Source: Paraburkholderia domus (GTDB lineage Bacteria; Pseudomonadota; Gammaproteobacteria; Burkholderiales; Burkholderiaceae). Taken from it: 64,000 bases of DNA. A model generated the notes under the pieces. It saw nothing but the letters and a program-made list of their open reading frames with translations, did not search any database and was not told where the DNA came from. The stretch lies in NCBI RefSeq assembly GCF_905220705.1, contig NZ_CAJNAT010000026.1, positions 52,034 to 116,033 on the forward strand. Direction: 5' to 3'. The position numbers and the translations under genes are program-made. This document shows, in pieces, positions 16,148 to 25,359 of the stretch (position 1 is the stretch's first letter; every line of letters begins with the position of its first letter).

Positions 16148-17038
16148 ATGCAGGACACCACCATCAACCCGGCACTGAATTCCGCGCCTACACCCATGAA
16201 ACCCGCCAGCGCAGCGGCCGGCGCGGCGCTCCTGTGCGTGCTGTCGATGTCAAGCGTGCAGTTCGGCGCCGCGCTCTCCGCACCGACGATGGCAGCGTAC
16301 GGCTCCCTCAGCACCACCTGGTTGCGTCTCTGCTGGGCAGCCGTGGTGCTTGCATTGCTGGTGCGCCCGCGTCTGTTCTCCTACTCGCGCTCGCATTGGC
16401 TTGCGGCAGGGGCGCTGGGGGCGGCGATGGCCGGCATGACGCTGTGCTTTTTCGCAGCGCTTCAGCGGATTCCATTGGGGCTCGCCGTCGCGATCGATTT
16501 TCTCGGGCCACTCGCCGTAGCAACTTTCGCGGTGCGCCGCGCGCGAGCATTACTGTGGCCGGCGCTGGCGATTGCCGGCGTGCTGCTGCTCTCGCGCGAT
16601 CGCGCAGGCTGGATCGGCGAGCCGCTCGGCGTACTGCTCGCGTTCGGGGCCGCGCTCGGCTGGGGCAGCTATATCGTGCTGATGAAAAAGACCGGCAGCC
16701 TGTTCGCGGGTCTCGAAGGATTGTCGGTGTCGCTGATCGCAGCGGCGCTGATTGCCACGCCATTCGGCTTCGCACAAAGCGGCATACACATCGCCGCCGG
16801 CCAGATCGCCGCAACCGCGGGCCTCGCATTGCTGGTTCCGTTGTTACCCTACGCGCTGGAAATGGTGGCATTGCGGCACATGCCGGCCGCATCGTTCGGG
16901 ATCCTGATGAGTGTCGAACCCGCGATCGGCGCGTTGGCCGGTTTCGTGGTGCTGCATCAACCGATGGGCGTTTTGCAGATCGCAGGTACGCTGCTGGTGG
17001 TCGCAGCCAGCGTGGGCGCCGTGGTGGCGACGCGCTGA
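16148..17038 (+). CDS. EamA-family exporter (RhtA-like)
   Basis: 296 residues with about ten hydrophobic helices and two EamA repeats; ATG at 16148 follows GAGG six bases upstream. The overall sequence (F-G-A-A-L-S-A-P, L-G-P-L-A-V-A, A-L-G-W-G-S-Y-I) resembles RhtA-type exporters of threonine and homoserine. Export of an amino acid or similar metabolite is therefore likely but not shown. It is under probable control of the divergent LysR gene. It ends 30 bp before the convergent rmlC. Confidence 0.8.
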   Translation: MQDTTINPALNSAPTPMKPASAAAGAALLCVLSMSSVQFGAALSAPTMAAYGSLSTTWLRLCWAAVVLALLVRPRLFSYSRSHWLAAGALGAAMAGMTLCFFAALQRIPLGLAVAIDFLGPLAVATFAVRRARALLWPALAIAGVLLLSRDRAGWIGEPLGVLLAFGAALGWGSYIVLMKKTGSLFAGLEGLSVSLIAAALIATPFGFAQSGIHIAAGQIAATAGLALLVPLLPYALEMVALRHMPAASFGILMSVEPAIGALAGFVVLHQPMGVLQIAGTLLVVAASVGAVVATR

Positions 17039-17068
17039 ACGGCGCAGAACCGCTCCCGCGTGCCGCGC

Positions 17069-17620
17069 TCAGGCGAAATTTTCCGCTTCGTAAAGACGTC
17101 GGCCCGCTGCGTCCTTCGCACCGAGGGTCGGCTCAATTTCGATCGGCCACTCGATGCCGATATCAGGATCGCGCCACAAGATGCAGCGCTCGAGTTCGGG
17201 GAACCAGTATTCGGTGGTCTTCCACAGGCACTCGGCGGTGTCGGACAGCACCACGAAACCGTGCGCGAAACCCGGCGGCACCCACACCTGCCGTTGATTC
17301 GCCGCGCTCAAACATGCGCCGCTCCATTTGCCGAAGTTAGGTGAATTGAGCCGCACGTCTACCACGACATCGAACACTTCCCCCACCACCACGCGCACGA
17401 GCCGGCCTTGAGGACGCTGAACCTGATAATGCAGCCCGCGCAACACGCCACGCACTGCCCGCAAATGACGGTCCTGCACGAAATTGAAATCGGGCGAGAC
17501 GTCGTCGGCAAATTCATCCGCGCTGAAGCTCTCGAAGCAGAAACCGAATTCGTCGCAAAACACCTCGGGCTCGATGAGTTTCACCTCCGGCAATGCCGTC
17601 GCCATTACCTTGTTGCCCAT
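17069..17620 (-). CDS. rmlC: dTDP-4-dehydrorhamnose 3,5-epimerase
   Basis: 183 residues from ATG at 17620, the usual RmlC length; an ATG at 17605 with AAGG close upstream is an alternative. RmlC epimerises C3 and C5 of dTDP-4-keto-6-deoxyglucose on the way to dTDP-L-rhamnose. The cupin core has the catalytic-His motif VLRGLHYQ near residue 60, VGEVFDVVVDVR near 83 and WVPPGFAHGFVVLSD near 115. One oddity is C-D-E-F-G-F at residues 22-27, where relatives usually read G-D-E-R-G-F, so a substrate-contacting Arg appears replaced by Phe. No rmlA, rmlB or rmlD is nearby. Confidence 0.88.
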   Translation of the reverse strand: MGNKVMATALPEVKLIEPEVFCDEFGFCFESFSADEFADDVSPDFNFVQDRHLRAVRGVLRGLHYQVQRPQGRLVRVVVGEVFDVVVDVRLNSPNFGKWSGACLSAANQRQVWVPPGFAHGFVVLSDTAECLWKTTEYWFPELERCILWRDPDIGIEWPIEIEPTLGAKDAAGRRLYEAENFA

Positions 17621-17731
17621 GGCCACTGTGCTCGTAAGAAGCTTGCCAGGAGAAAACACGACCGCCGATGCACGCCGCTACGCACGCGCCGGCGCGATGA
17701 CGTACGCCGTCTGCACGGCGGCGGCCCTTGC

Positions 17732-18727
17732 TTACGCCTCGGTCACCATCCGGCTGCGCGCGCGATATTCGGTAGGCGACAGCGCCATGCGCTTGCGGAA
17801 TATCTTCGCGAGGCGATCGCCGTTGCCCGTGCCGCTGCGGCGTGCGATCTTGTCGACCGGCAGTTCGGTTTCGGTCAGGAAATTGCAGGCAATTCGCAGC
17901 CGCACCTGCAGCAGATAGTCAGAAGGCGTGACCTGCATTTCGTGCTTGAAGCGACGCAGAAAATTTCGCTCGCTCATCGCCGCCACTTGAGCGGCGTCGG
18001 CAACCGACACCGGACGATCGCAATTCGCTTCCATCCAGCGGGCCGCGGCACGAATTTTCTCAGCGACACTGAGTGTGCCGCCTTCAGCCGGCAGCGGTAC
18101 CCATGTAGCGGCCATGCCCGGCATCACCCGATCGGCGACGCTGCGTGCGAGCTCCGCGCCGAGATCGCGCTTGATGAACATCAGCGCGCTGCGCGCACAA
18201 TCGTTGCGATCGTTGGCGGCGCTGCGCGCGACATCGGTCGTGGCACTGCTCAGATAGCGGTTCACCTGCAGGTCGTCATGCTCCGTGGGACCCGCCGCTT
18301 CCAGCACAAGACGGCCCTCGCCGATCGTCTCGATCGCGCGGGTGCGCGTTTGCACCGATCGCAGCCAACCCAGCAGCCGTTCGTCGAGCGCGGCCTCATG
18401 CGCGCCGTAGCCGCCTGCGATGAACAGCACGTCGAAACCGCTGCCGTAGCGTGTGTCGATGCGGTCAGTCCAGATCCGCGCCGATGAAGAACTCGCCACG
18501 CTGCCGCCGTCCATGGACAGAAACTGCACTTCATAAGGTGGCTCTTCGCCGGCCCGCGCGCCCGAGAGTTCGTTGGCGGTCTGGAACATCTCGACCACCG
18601 TGCCAGGCCCGAGCAGCCAGAAGCCGTCGAACAGCAACACGCCGATTCGCCGCGCTGCGCTACGCACGTTGAGCGTAGGCGTATGTAACCAGGTAATCCT
18701 CGCAGTATCCAGATGCATGTGCGGCAT
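17732..18727 (-). CDS. GlxA-type AraC-family transcriptional regulator
   Basis: 331 residues. The N-terminal part (about 25-200) is a DJ-1/PfpI-like domain (RRIGVLLFDGFWLLGPG, F-D-V-L-F-I-A-G-G-Y-G). The C-terminal 100 residues are a two-helix-turn-helix AraC domain with VADAAQVAAMSERNFLRRF near residue 240 and P-S-D-Y-L-L-Q-V-R-L near 268. This is the GlxA layout; such regulators often control catabolism of quaternary amines or other small molecules. It lies upstream of rmlC on the same strand, 111 bp away, and may regulate it. The effector is unknown. Confidence 0.85.
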   Translation of the reverse strand: MPHMHLDTARITWLHTPTLNVRSAARRIGVLLFDGFWLLGPGTVVEMFQTANELSGARAGEEPPYEVQFLSMDGGSVASSSSARIWTDRIDTRYGSGFDVLFIAGGYGAHEAALDERLLGWLRSVQTRTRAIETIGEGRLVLEAAGPTEHDDLQVNRYLSSATTDVARSAANDRNDCARSALMFIKRDLGAELARSVADRVMPGMAATWVPLPAEGGTLSVAEKIRAAARWMEANCDRPVSVADAAQVAAMSERNFLRRFKHEMQVTPSDYLLQVRLRIACNFLTETELPVDKIARRSGTGNGDRLAKIFRKRMALSPTEYRARSRMVTEA

Positions 18728-19490
18728 GATCTTTCCCCAAACTGTCGTACGTTGTGGACCCCGCTGCCCCGTCGGCCGGCCGATATGGTCGAATTGAATT
18801 ACGGCGGGTGAAAACCGCCGGCAACGCCTCTTAACGGATTATGCGTGATGTTAGCGGAATGCTTCGCTATAGTAAATTTGAAAAACAAATTGGCATCGAG
18901 AAATCCAATGTATGAAGAAAACCATTATTGTGTGTTTCATATGACGGGCTGCATATGAGCCGGCATAGCCGCGGATCATGCCGGACCGGCGGCCGCCCGA
19001 AAGCCGCGAAACCTTATACAGACTCACTTCCAAGCCTGCCGCATGGTCGCACGAACTTATCATGGATCGCAGGATTCGCGGCGCCGATTCGCCGCGATAA
19101 CATCCGAAAGTGTTTCAAACCTGAACTCGGAACCTCGCAAATAATGAACACTCAATCAGCCTTTTATTCGCAAATCGGGAATTTATGAACAGTACCAATG
19201 TGGTGAACCGAACATTTATCGAGACAATCCATATTAAGCATTTTGGCGCTAAATTCTCAATCGGCTAAAAACGTTTCTATAATGAAACATCCGGCTTACT
19301 TAACATATGATTAAATTTACCTTTCATTTGCCCATGCCGTGAAAACATCAGACGATTCAGGGCTGCTCCGGGAGCCGTGCCAGGCGGTTTCCTTAAACAA
19401 AGTTTCATGCCTGGATTGCGCTCTTTAAGAATTCCCATGGCCAGGCGGTTCCATAATTTACGTACCGTGAGAGCTGGAAGGAGCAGAGAC
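18728..19490. other. AT-richer intergenic region
   Basis: About 760 bp, clearly lower in GC than its surroundings, with no convincing gene. Two tiny coupled frames sit at 19144-19188 (14 codons) and 19185-19268 (27 codons, MNSTNVVNRTF). They overlap by ATGA, with GGGA just before the second, but are too short to trust. The composition suggests regulatory or horizontally acquired DNA. Confidence 0.4.
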
Positions 19491-19865
19491 ATGTCGCGCC
19501 CCATGAGCATCGAGAGAGTCAACGAGTATGGACAGAACGCGGTTCGTATCGCCGTCGAGGACCGTGCGGTACTGCTGGAAGTGGCCGATCTGGACGCCGT
19601 GATCGAACACCTCAGCGCGCTGCGCGCCACGATGCGTCCTGAAGTGCCTAAAGAGCCGCTGCGCACGCATCAGTATGTGATTGAAATCGATCCATGCTGG
19701 CACGCTGAAAAGCATCCACTGCATGACGGTGCGGTGCTGTTCCTGCGGCATTCCGGGCTGGGATGGGCAGGCTTCGCGCTCCCCACCGAGAGCCTCGCCA
19801 GGCTGCATCACGCGTTGGCACAGCAACTGGAAGCATCGCTCGAAGTACACGGCCTGCTCAACTGA
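19491..19865 (+). CDS. hypothetical protein, 124 aa
   Basis: ATG at 19491 is preceded by GGAAGGAG, a strong Shine-Dalgarno; the upstream part of the open frame is not coding-like. The 124-residue product has no signal peptide or membrane segment. The first half resembles a small beta/alpha unit (N-A-V-R-I-A-V-E-D-R-A-V-L-L-E-V). The second half has W-H-A-E-K-H-P-L and G-L-G-W-A-G-F-A-L-P. No family was recognised. A terminator follows about 140 bp downstream. Confidence 0.6.
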   Translation: MSRPMSIERVNEYGQNAVRIAVEDRAVLLEVADLDAVIEHLSALRATMRPEVPKEPLRTHQYVIEIDPCWHAEKHPLHDGAVLFLRHSGLGWAGFALPTESLARLHHALAQQLEASLEVHGLLN

Positions 19866-20007
19866 ATCCACCGAAACGCGAACGCACGCAGCTTGTTGCG
19901 TTTCGCGCAGCAGTGCGTTTCAGATTGTGCGTGCACCTCGCAGCGCCCCGCACCCATACTTCCCTCGCCGTGTCATAGCGGCTACTTTCATTCAGGTCTC
20001 TTTCCGA

Positions 20008-20035
20008 AGCGCGGCTCCGTCCGCGCTCTTTTTTT
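20008..20035 (+). terminator. rho-independent terminator
   Basis: AGCGCGG (20008-20014) pairs with CCGCGCT (20021-20027) and is followed by CTTTTTTT. It most likely ends the transcript of the hypothetical gene at 19491-19865. The rest of 19,866-20,202 holds the promoter of the next LysR gene and no open frame of note. Confidence 0.75.
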
Positions 20036-20202
20036 GCGCGTCGCTTAGGCATACATATCGTTATCGCCCGGATCGATATGCAGGATCGGCCGCGCAGTTC
20101 ATGAACATTGCACAAAGTTAAAAAAGACTTAATCCGCCTAGCAGTGCCGTTTTATCTGCGATCGCCGATGATGCACCCATCGTCCTTCTCTACTGTTCCA
20201 AC

Positions 20203-21126
20203 ATGAACCAGCTACAAGCGATGCGTGTCTTCACACGGGTGGTCGATCTCGCCAGCTTCAATCTTGCGGCGAGACAGTTAGGCATGTCGGCAGCAGCGGT
20301 CACGCGCAGCGTCGGCACACTGGAAGCGCATCTGAATATGCGCTTGCTGAACCGCACCACGCGCAGTCTTTCGCTCACCGACGTGGGCCGCGAGTATCTC
20401 GACGGTTGCCGCACGATCATCGAGAAGCTCGACGAGATGGAATCGGCCCTGCTTGAGACCACGCGCGATCCACAGGGTACGCTGCGAATCGCTACACCGA
20501 TGACGTTCGCGACCGCCGGCCTGGGTGCGTTGCTGGCCGCGTATCGCACGCTGCATCCACGCGTGGATTTCGACGTGACGACGTTCGACACGCATATCGA
20601 TCTGGTGGAAGGCGGTTTCGACGTGTGTTTCTCCGACGACCGGCGGCTCGCCAACTCCTCTCTGGTAAGCCGCATGCTGACTAGCGTCGATGAAATCACG
20701 GTCGCCTCGCCTGCCTATCTGGCCCGTCACGGCACGCCTCGCGATCCGGCGGCGTTGAACCGCCACGGTTTGCTGACGGTCTCAGATGGCTCGTCGCGCG
20801 CCTGGGAGTTCGCCGACGCCGACGGCATCTACCGCGTCAACACCGGCAGCGCGCTCACCGCAACGAGCAGCGCGATGGTGCGCGTGGCCGCGCTCAACCA
20901 TATGGGTATCGCCTTGCTGCCGCTGCCGATCATTGCCGACGATCTCGCACAAGGCGCGCTCGTGCCCGTGCTCGAACAGTTCGAAATCAACGGCGGCCCG
21001 CGCCAGGTGTCGATTCTCTACTCCGGCCGCAATTATCTGTCGATGCGCGTGCGCAGTTTCATCGACTTCGCGGTCGGCCAGTATCGCGCGCCGGACCGCC
21101 CGGTTGCACTGCGCGCTGTAGCCTGA
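20203..21126 (+). CDS. LysR-family transcriptional regulator
   Basis: 307 residues from ATG at 20203. The DNA-binding helix-turn-helix (about 15-40, FNLAARQLGMSAAAVTRSV) and the following N-R-T-T-R-S-L-S-L-T are typical of the DhcR/PgrR branch. An effector-binding domain follows. Only 16 bp separate it from the response regulator downstream, so the two are probably co-transcribed, an unusual pairing. The RND efflux operon lies beyond. The effector is unknown. Confidence 0.85.
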   Translation: MNQLQAMRVFTRVVDLASFNLAARQLGMSAAAVTRSVGTLEAHLNMRLLNRTTRSLSLTDVGREYLDGCRTIIEKLDEMESALLETTRDPQGTLRIATPMTFATAGLGALLAAYRTLHPRVDFDVTTFDTHIDLVEGGFDVCFSDDRRLANSSLVSRMLTSVDEITVASPAYLARHGTPRDPAALNRHGLLTVSDGSSRAWEFADADGIYRVNTGSALTATSSAMVRVAALNHMGIALLPLPIIADDLAQGALVPVLEQFEINGGPRQVSILYSGRNYLSMRVRSFIDFAVGQYRAPDRPVALRAVA

Positions 21127-21142
21127 TCCGGGCTCGCGCACT

Positions 21143-21817
21143 ATGCCAAAAATACTAACGATCGAAGATGACGAGTTGATCGCACACGACATCGTGCGTA
21201 CGCTCAGCGCGAGTGGTTTCTCCGTCGACGTGGCGCGCACCGGCCGCGAAGGCATGGCGAAAGTGATGGCGGGTGACTACGACGTCGTCACACTCGACCG
21301 CATGCTGCCCGACCTCGACGGCCTCACCATCGTGGCAACGATGCGTGGCGTCGGCATGGAAACGCCGGTGCTCGTCATGAGCGCGATGTCCGATGTCGAT
21401 CAGCGAATTCAAGGCCTGCGCGCCGGCGGCGACGACTATCTGACCAAGCCATTCTCGTCGGAGGAAATGTTCGCGCGCGTCGAGGTACTGTTGCGTCGGC
21501 GCCCACGTCATGCCAAAGCTGAAACGGTGCTGCGCAGCGGCGCGCTGGAGCTCGATCTGGTACGCCGCAAAGTCACCTTCCAGCAGCGCGAGCTCGATCT
21601 GCAACCTACCGAATTCCGCGTGCTCGAATTCATGATGCGGCACACCGGCCAGGTGCTCACGCGCACGATGATTTTCGAAGCCGTGTGGGGCTGCCGCTTC
21701 GATCCCGGCACCAACCTGATCGACGTACACGTAGGCCGATTGCGCAAGAAAGTGGAGATGCCCGGCGGGCGCCCGTTGATCCGCACCATTCGAGGCTCAG
21801 GCTATCTGTTCGGCTGA
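21143..21817 (+). CDS. OmpR-family response regulator without adjacent kinase
   Basis: 224 residues. The receiver domain has the acidic pair in TIEDDE (residues 5-10), phospho-acceptor Asp in VVTLDRMLP near 53, and K-P-F near 104. A winged-helix effector domain follows (about 128-224). It is close in sequence to the regulator at 34,503-35,180 (shared LTIEDDE, GGDDYLTKPF and FDPGTNLIDVHVGRLRKK stretches). No histidine kinase lies next to it. Position suggests control of the RND triad starting 249 bp downstream. Confidence 0.88.
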   Translation: MPKILTIEDDELIAHDIVRTLSASGFSVDVARTGREGMAKVMAGDYDVVTLDRMLPDLDGLTIVATMRGVGMETPVLVMSAMSDVDQRIQGLRAGGDDYLTKPFSSEEMFARVEVLLRRRPRHAKAETVLRSGALELDLVRRKVTFQQRELDLQPTEFRVLEFMMRHTGQVLTRTMIFEAVWGCRFDPGTNLIDVHVGRLRKKVEMPGGRPLIRTIRGSGYLFG

Positions 21818-21847
21818 CGCCGCTCTACCCGCAGGTTTTCTGACGGA

Positions 21848-21875
21848 GCTTTAGCGCTGCATGCAGCGCTAAAGC
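21848..21875. promoter_or_regulatory. 28-bp perfect palindrome upstream of RND operon
   Basis: GCTTTAGCGCTGCA followed directly by its reverse complement. It sits 31 bp after the response-regulator stop and 190 bp before the RND permease. There is no T-run, so a dimeric operator is at least as likely as a terminator. TCCTAA/TTAGGA (about 21,922-21,961) flanks the probable promoter. Confidence 0.5.
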
Positions 21876-22065
21876 CGTTGCAACGTGGCTATCGATGCAA
21901 TCGCACGCACCGTCCCGGCTTCCTAAAACTAGTTTCATTTGTTTAGTCCACGACTGTTAGGACCCGCTCTCCAGAATGCCGTTACCGGGCCGCGCCATTG
22001 GGGCGAGCCCTAACCGCCACACGACCGCGCAGATTCAATCGCGCCTCTGAACGGAGCAGCCTTCG

Positions 22066-25000
22066 ATGTTAAAAATAGTCCGGTTAGCTTTGACCCGGCC
22101 CTACACGTTCATCGTGCTTGCGATGCTGATCCTGTTGATCGGCCCGCTTGCCGCGTTGCGCACGCCGACGGATATCTTTCCCGACATCCGCATTCCCGTG
22201 ATCAGCGTGGTCTGGAACTACGCCGGCCTGCAACCGGACGACATGTCCGGCCGCATCGTCACCTACTACGAGCGCACGCTCGGCACGACCGTCAACGACG
22301 TCGCGCATATCGAGTCGCAATCGTTTCGCGGCTACGGCATCGTCAAGATCTTCTTCCAGCCGACGGTGGATATCCGCACCGCCACCGCACAGGTGACCTC
22401 CGTTTCGCAGACGGTGCTCAAGCAAATGCCACCCGGCACGACGCCGCCGCAGATTCTCAACTACAACGCCTCCACCGTGCCAGTGCTGCAACTTGCGCTG
22501 ACCAGCAATACACTCGACGAACAGAAACTCGCCGACTACGCGACAAACTTTATTCGTCCGCAATTGCTGAGCGTGCCCGGCGTGGCGATTCCGACGCCGT
22601 ACGGCGGCAAGACCCGCGAAGTGCAGATCGACCTCGATCCGCAAGCCCTACAGGCGAAAAAACTTTCAGCCAACGATGTCGCTACCGCACTTGCCCAGCA
22701 GAATCAGATCATTCCGGCGGGCACCGAAAAAATCGGCCGCTTCGAATACAACATCAAGCTGAACAACAGCCCGCGCGCGCTCGACGAACTGAACGCGTTG
22801 CCGATCAAGACCGTGGACGGCGCAACGATCTATATCCGCGATGTGGCTCACGTGCGCGACGGCTATCCGCCGCAAAGCAACGTGGTGCGCGTGGACGGTC
22901 ATCGCGCGGTGCTGATGAGCATTCTGAAGAACGGCTCCGCGTCGACGCTCAACATCATCTCCGGCGTCAAGGCGCAATTGCCGCGCATCGAAGCGACGCT
23001 GCCCCCCGGACTGAAGCTCGTGACGATGGGCGATCAATCGACCTTCGTGAAAGGCGCCGTCAGCGGCGTGGCGCGTGAAGGTGTGATCGCCGCCGCGCTC
23101 ACTTCGCTGATGATTCTGCTGTTCCTCGGCAGTTGGCGCTCGACGCTCATCATCGCGGCGTCCATTCCGCTTGCCGTGCTGGCAGCCATTGCGGGTCTGG
23201 CCGCGATGGGCGAAACGCTCAATGTGATGACGCTCGGCGGTCTCGCGCTGGCGGTCGGGATTCTGGTCGACGACGCCACCGTCACGATCGAAAACATGAA
23301 CTGGCATCTCGAACAGGGCAAGGACGTACGCAGTGCGATCATGGACGGCGCCGCGCAGATCGTCGCGCCGGCCTTCGTTTCGCTACTGTGTATCTGCATC
23401 GTTTTTGTGCCGATGCTGCTGCTCGACGGCATTGCGCGCTTCCTCTTCGTACCGATGGCCGAAGCGGTGATCTTCGCGATGATCGCCTCGTTCATTCTGT
23501 CGCGCACCTTCGTGCCCATGATGGCGCAATACCTGTTGCGCCCGCATGCATCCGGCGGTCACGCCTCCGGCGAACTGGCCGCGGTGATGGATTCGCATGG
23601 CGGCCACTCGCATGCCGCACCCTCGCGCAATCCGCTGGTGCGCTTTCAGCGCGGCTTCGAGCACCGTTTTGAGCGCGTGCGCAGTGTGTACCGCATCGTG
23701 CTTGGCCTTGCGCTCACACATCGCAAGCGTTTCGTGGCCGGTTTCCTGATCGTGGTCGGCGCGTCCTTCCTGCTCGCGCCGTGGCTCGGCCGCAATTTCT
23801 TTCCGGATATCGACTCCGGCGAGATCGCGATCCATGTGCGCGCCCCGGTCGGCACGCGGATCGAAGATACTGCCGCGCAATTCGATCTGATCGAAAACGC
23901 GGTGCGCCGCGCCATTCCGCCAGACCAGTTGCGCAGCATCATCGACAACATCGGCTTGCCCAATAGCGGTATCAACCTCACCTATAACAACAGCGGCACA
24001 ATCGGACCGCAGGACGGCGATATTCTGATCTCGCTGAACGAGAGCCATCACCCGACTGCCCGCTTTGTGCGCGAGCTCCGCGAAACACTGCCGCGCCAGT
24101 TCCCGGGGACGACGTTCGCGTTCCTGCCGGCCGATATCGTCAGTCAGATTCTGAATTTCGGTGCGCCCGCCCCAATCGACCTGCAGGTAGCGGGGCCGAA
24201 CCAGGCGGCCAATCATCGCTACGCCAACGAAGTCATGCGGCGCATGCGCATGATTCCCGGCATTGCCGATACGCGCATCCAGCAGGCCTCGACGTATCCG
24301 CAATTCACCGTGTCGGTGGACCGCACGCGCGCCGATCAACTCGGCATCACCGAGCAGGATGTGACCAATTCCGTGGTGGCGAGTCTCTCGGGTACGAGCC
24401 AGGTATCGCCGACTTACTGGTTGAATCCGAAGAACGGCGTGTCGTATCCGATCGTCGCGCAGACGCCGCAATACCGCATGACGTCCCTGTCGAATCTCAG
24501 CAACCTGCCGGTGACCAGCAAGAGCGGCCAGGCGCAGATTCTCGGCGGCATCGCGACCATTTCCCGCGGCGTCGGCAATGCGGTGGTTTCGCACTACAAC
24601 ATCGAGCCGCTCTACGACGTGTTCGCGACCACTCAAGGTCAGGATCTCGGCGCCGTCGCCGCGAAGATCCAGAACATCCTCCATGCGACCGCGAAAGATG
24701 TGCCGAAGGGCTCGATCGTCACACTGCGCGGCCAGGTGCAGACGATGAACAGCGCGTTCCTCGGTTTGTCGCTCGGACTGGTTGGCGCGATCCTGCTGAT
24801 CTATCTGCTGATCGTCGTGAACTTCCACTCGTGGAGCGATGCGTTCGTGATCGTCACCGCATTGCCCGCGGCGTTGGCGGGCATCGTGTGGATGTTGTTC
24901 ACCACCCACACCCCGCTCTCGGTGCCTGCGCTGACTGGCGCGATTCTCTGCATGGGTGTCGCAACCGCCAACAGCATTCTGGTGGTGAGCTTCGCCCGCG

Positions 25001-25359
25001 AGAGGCTGACGGTGACCGGCAATGCGCTGGTCGCGGCGATGGAAGCCGGTTTCACGCGCTTTCGCCCAGTGTTGATGACCGCGCTCGCGATGATCATCGG
25101 CATGGCGCCGATGGCGCTCGGCCTGGGCGACGGTGGCGAACAGAACGCGCCGCTCGGCCGCGCCGTCATCGGCGGGCTGATTTGCGCGACTTTCGCCACG
25201 CTGCTGTTCGTACCGGTCGTGTTCAGCCTTGTGCATCGTCGCGATGCGGCCGCTCATGACGCGCCACACAGTCCGTCACATGGCCCATCGCACAGTTCAT
25301 CAAACGACCCCACGCACGATCACTCATCATCCGAACCCGGAGTCCATCATGTCCACTGA
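22066..25359 (+). CDS. RND efflux permease with His-rich segments
   Basis: 1097 residues, inner-membrane proton/drug antiporter of the RND superfamily; ATG at 22066 after ACGGAG. Twelve helices and two large periplasmic loops are evident. The helix-4 proton-relay motif reads GILVDDATVTIEN near residue 400. Two regions are unusual. A cytoplasmic-side loop near 495-522 carries several His (HGGHSH), and the last 40 residues are His/Ser/Pro-rich, ending H-H-V-H. This hints at metal interaction or regulation, though the core resembles drug-type rather than CusA-type pumps. It is first of three overlapping genes (permease, adaptor, outer-membrane factor). Confidence 0.92.
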   Translation: MLKIVRLALTRPYTFIVLAMLILLIGPLAALRTPTDIFPDIRIPVISVVWNYAGLQPDDMSGRIVTYYERTLGTTVNDVAHIESQSFRGYGIVKIFFQPTVDIRTATAQVTSVSQTVLKQMPPGTTPPQILNYNASTVPVLQLALTSNTLDEQKLADYATNFIRPQLLSVPGVAIPTPYGGKTREVQIDLDPQALQAKKLSANDVATALAQQNQIIPAGTEKIGRFEYNIKLNNSPRALDELNALPIKTVDGATIYIRDVAHVRDGYPPQSNVVRVDGHRAVLMSILKNGSASTLNIISGVKAQLPRIEATLPPGLKLVTMGDQSTFVKGAVSGVAREGVIAAALTSLMILLFLGSWRSTLIIAASIPLAVLAAIAGLAAMGETLNVMTLGGLALAVGILVDDATVTIENMNWHLEQGKDVRSAIMDGAAQIVAPAFVSLLCICIVFVPMLLLDGIARFLFVPMAEAVIFAMIASFILSRTFVPMMAQYLLRPHASGGHASGELAAVMDSHGGHSHAAPSRNPLVRFQRGFEHRFERVRSVYRIVLGLALTHRKRFVAGFLIVVGASFLLAPWLGRNFFPDIDSGEIAIHVRAPVGTRIEDTAAQFDLIENAVRRAIPPDQLRSIIDNIGLPNSGINLTYNNSGTIGPQDGDILISLNESHHPTARFVRELRETLPRQFPGTTFAFLPADIVSQILNFGAPAPIDLQVAGPNQAANHRYANEVMRRMRMIPGIADTRIQQASTYPQFTVSVDRTRADQLGITEQDVTNSVVASLSGTSQVSPTYWLNPKNGVSYPIVAQTPQYRMTSLSNLSNLPVTSKSGQAQILGGIATISRGVGNAVVSHYNIEPLYDVFATTQGQDLGAVAAKIQNILHATAKDVPKGSIVTLRGQVQTMNSAFLGLSLGLVGAILLIYLLIVVNFHSWSDAFVIVTALPAALAGIVWMLFTTHTPLSVPALTGAILCMGVATANSILVVSFARERLTVTGNALVAAMEAGFTRFRPVLMTALAMIIGMAPMALGLGDGGEQNAPLGRAVIGGLICATFATLLFVPVVFSLVHRRDAAAHDAPHSPSHGPSHSSSNDPTHDHSSSEPGVHHVH

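Noticed and set aside
23383..25269. 628-codon minus-strand open frame
   Set aside because: Antisense shadow of the RND permease; composition His/Arg-rich without domains.
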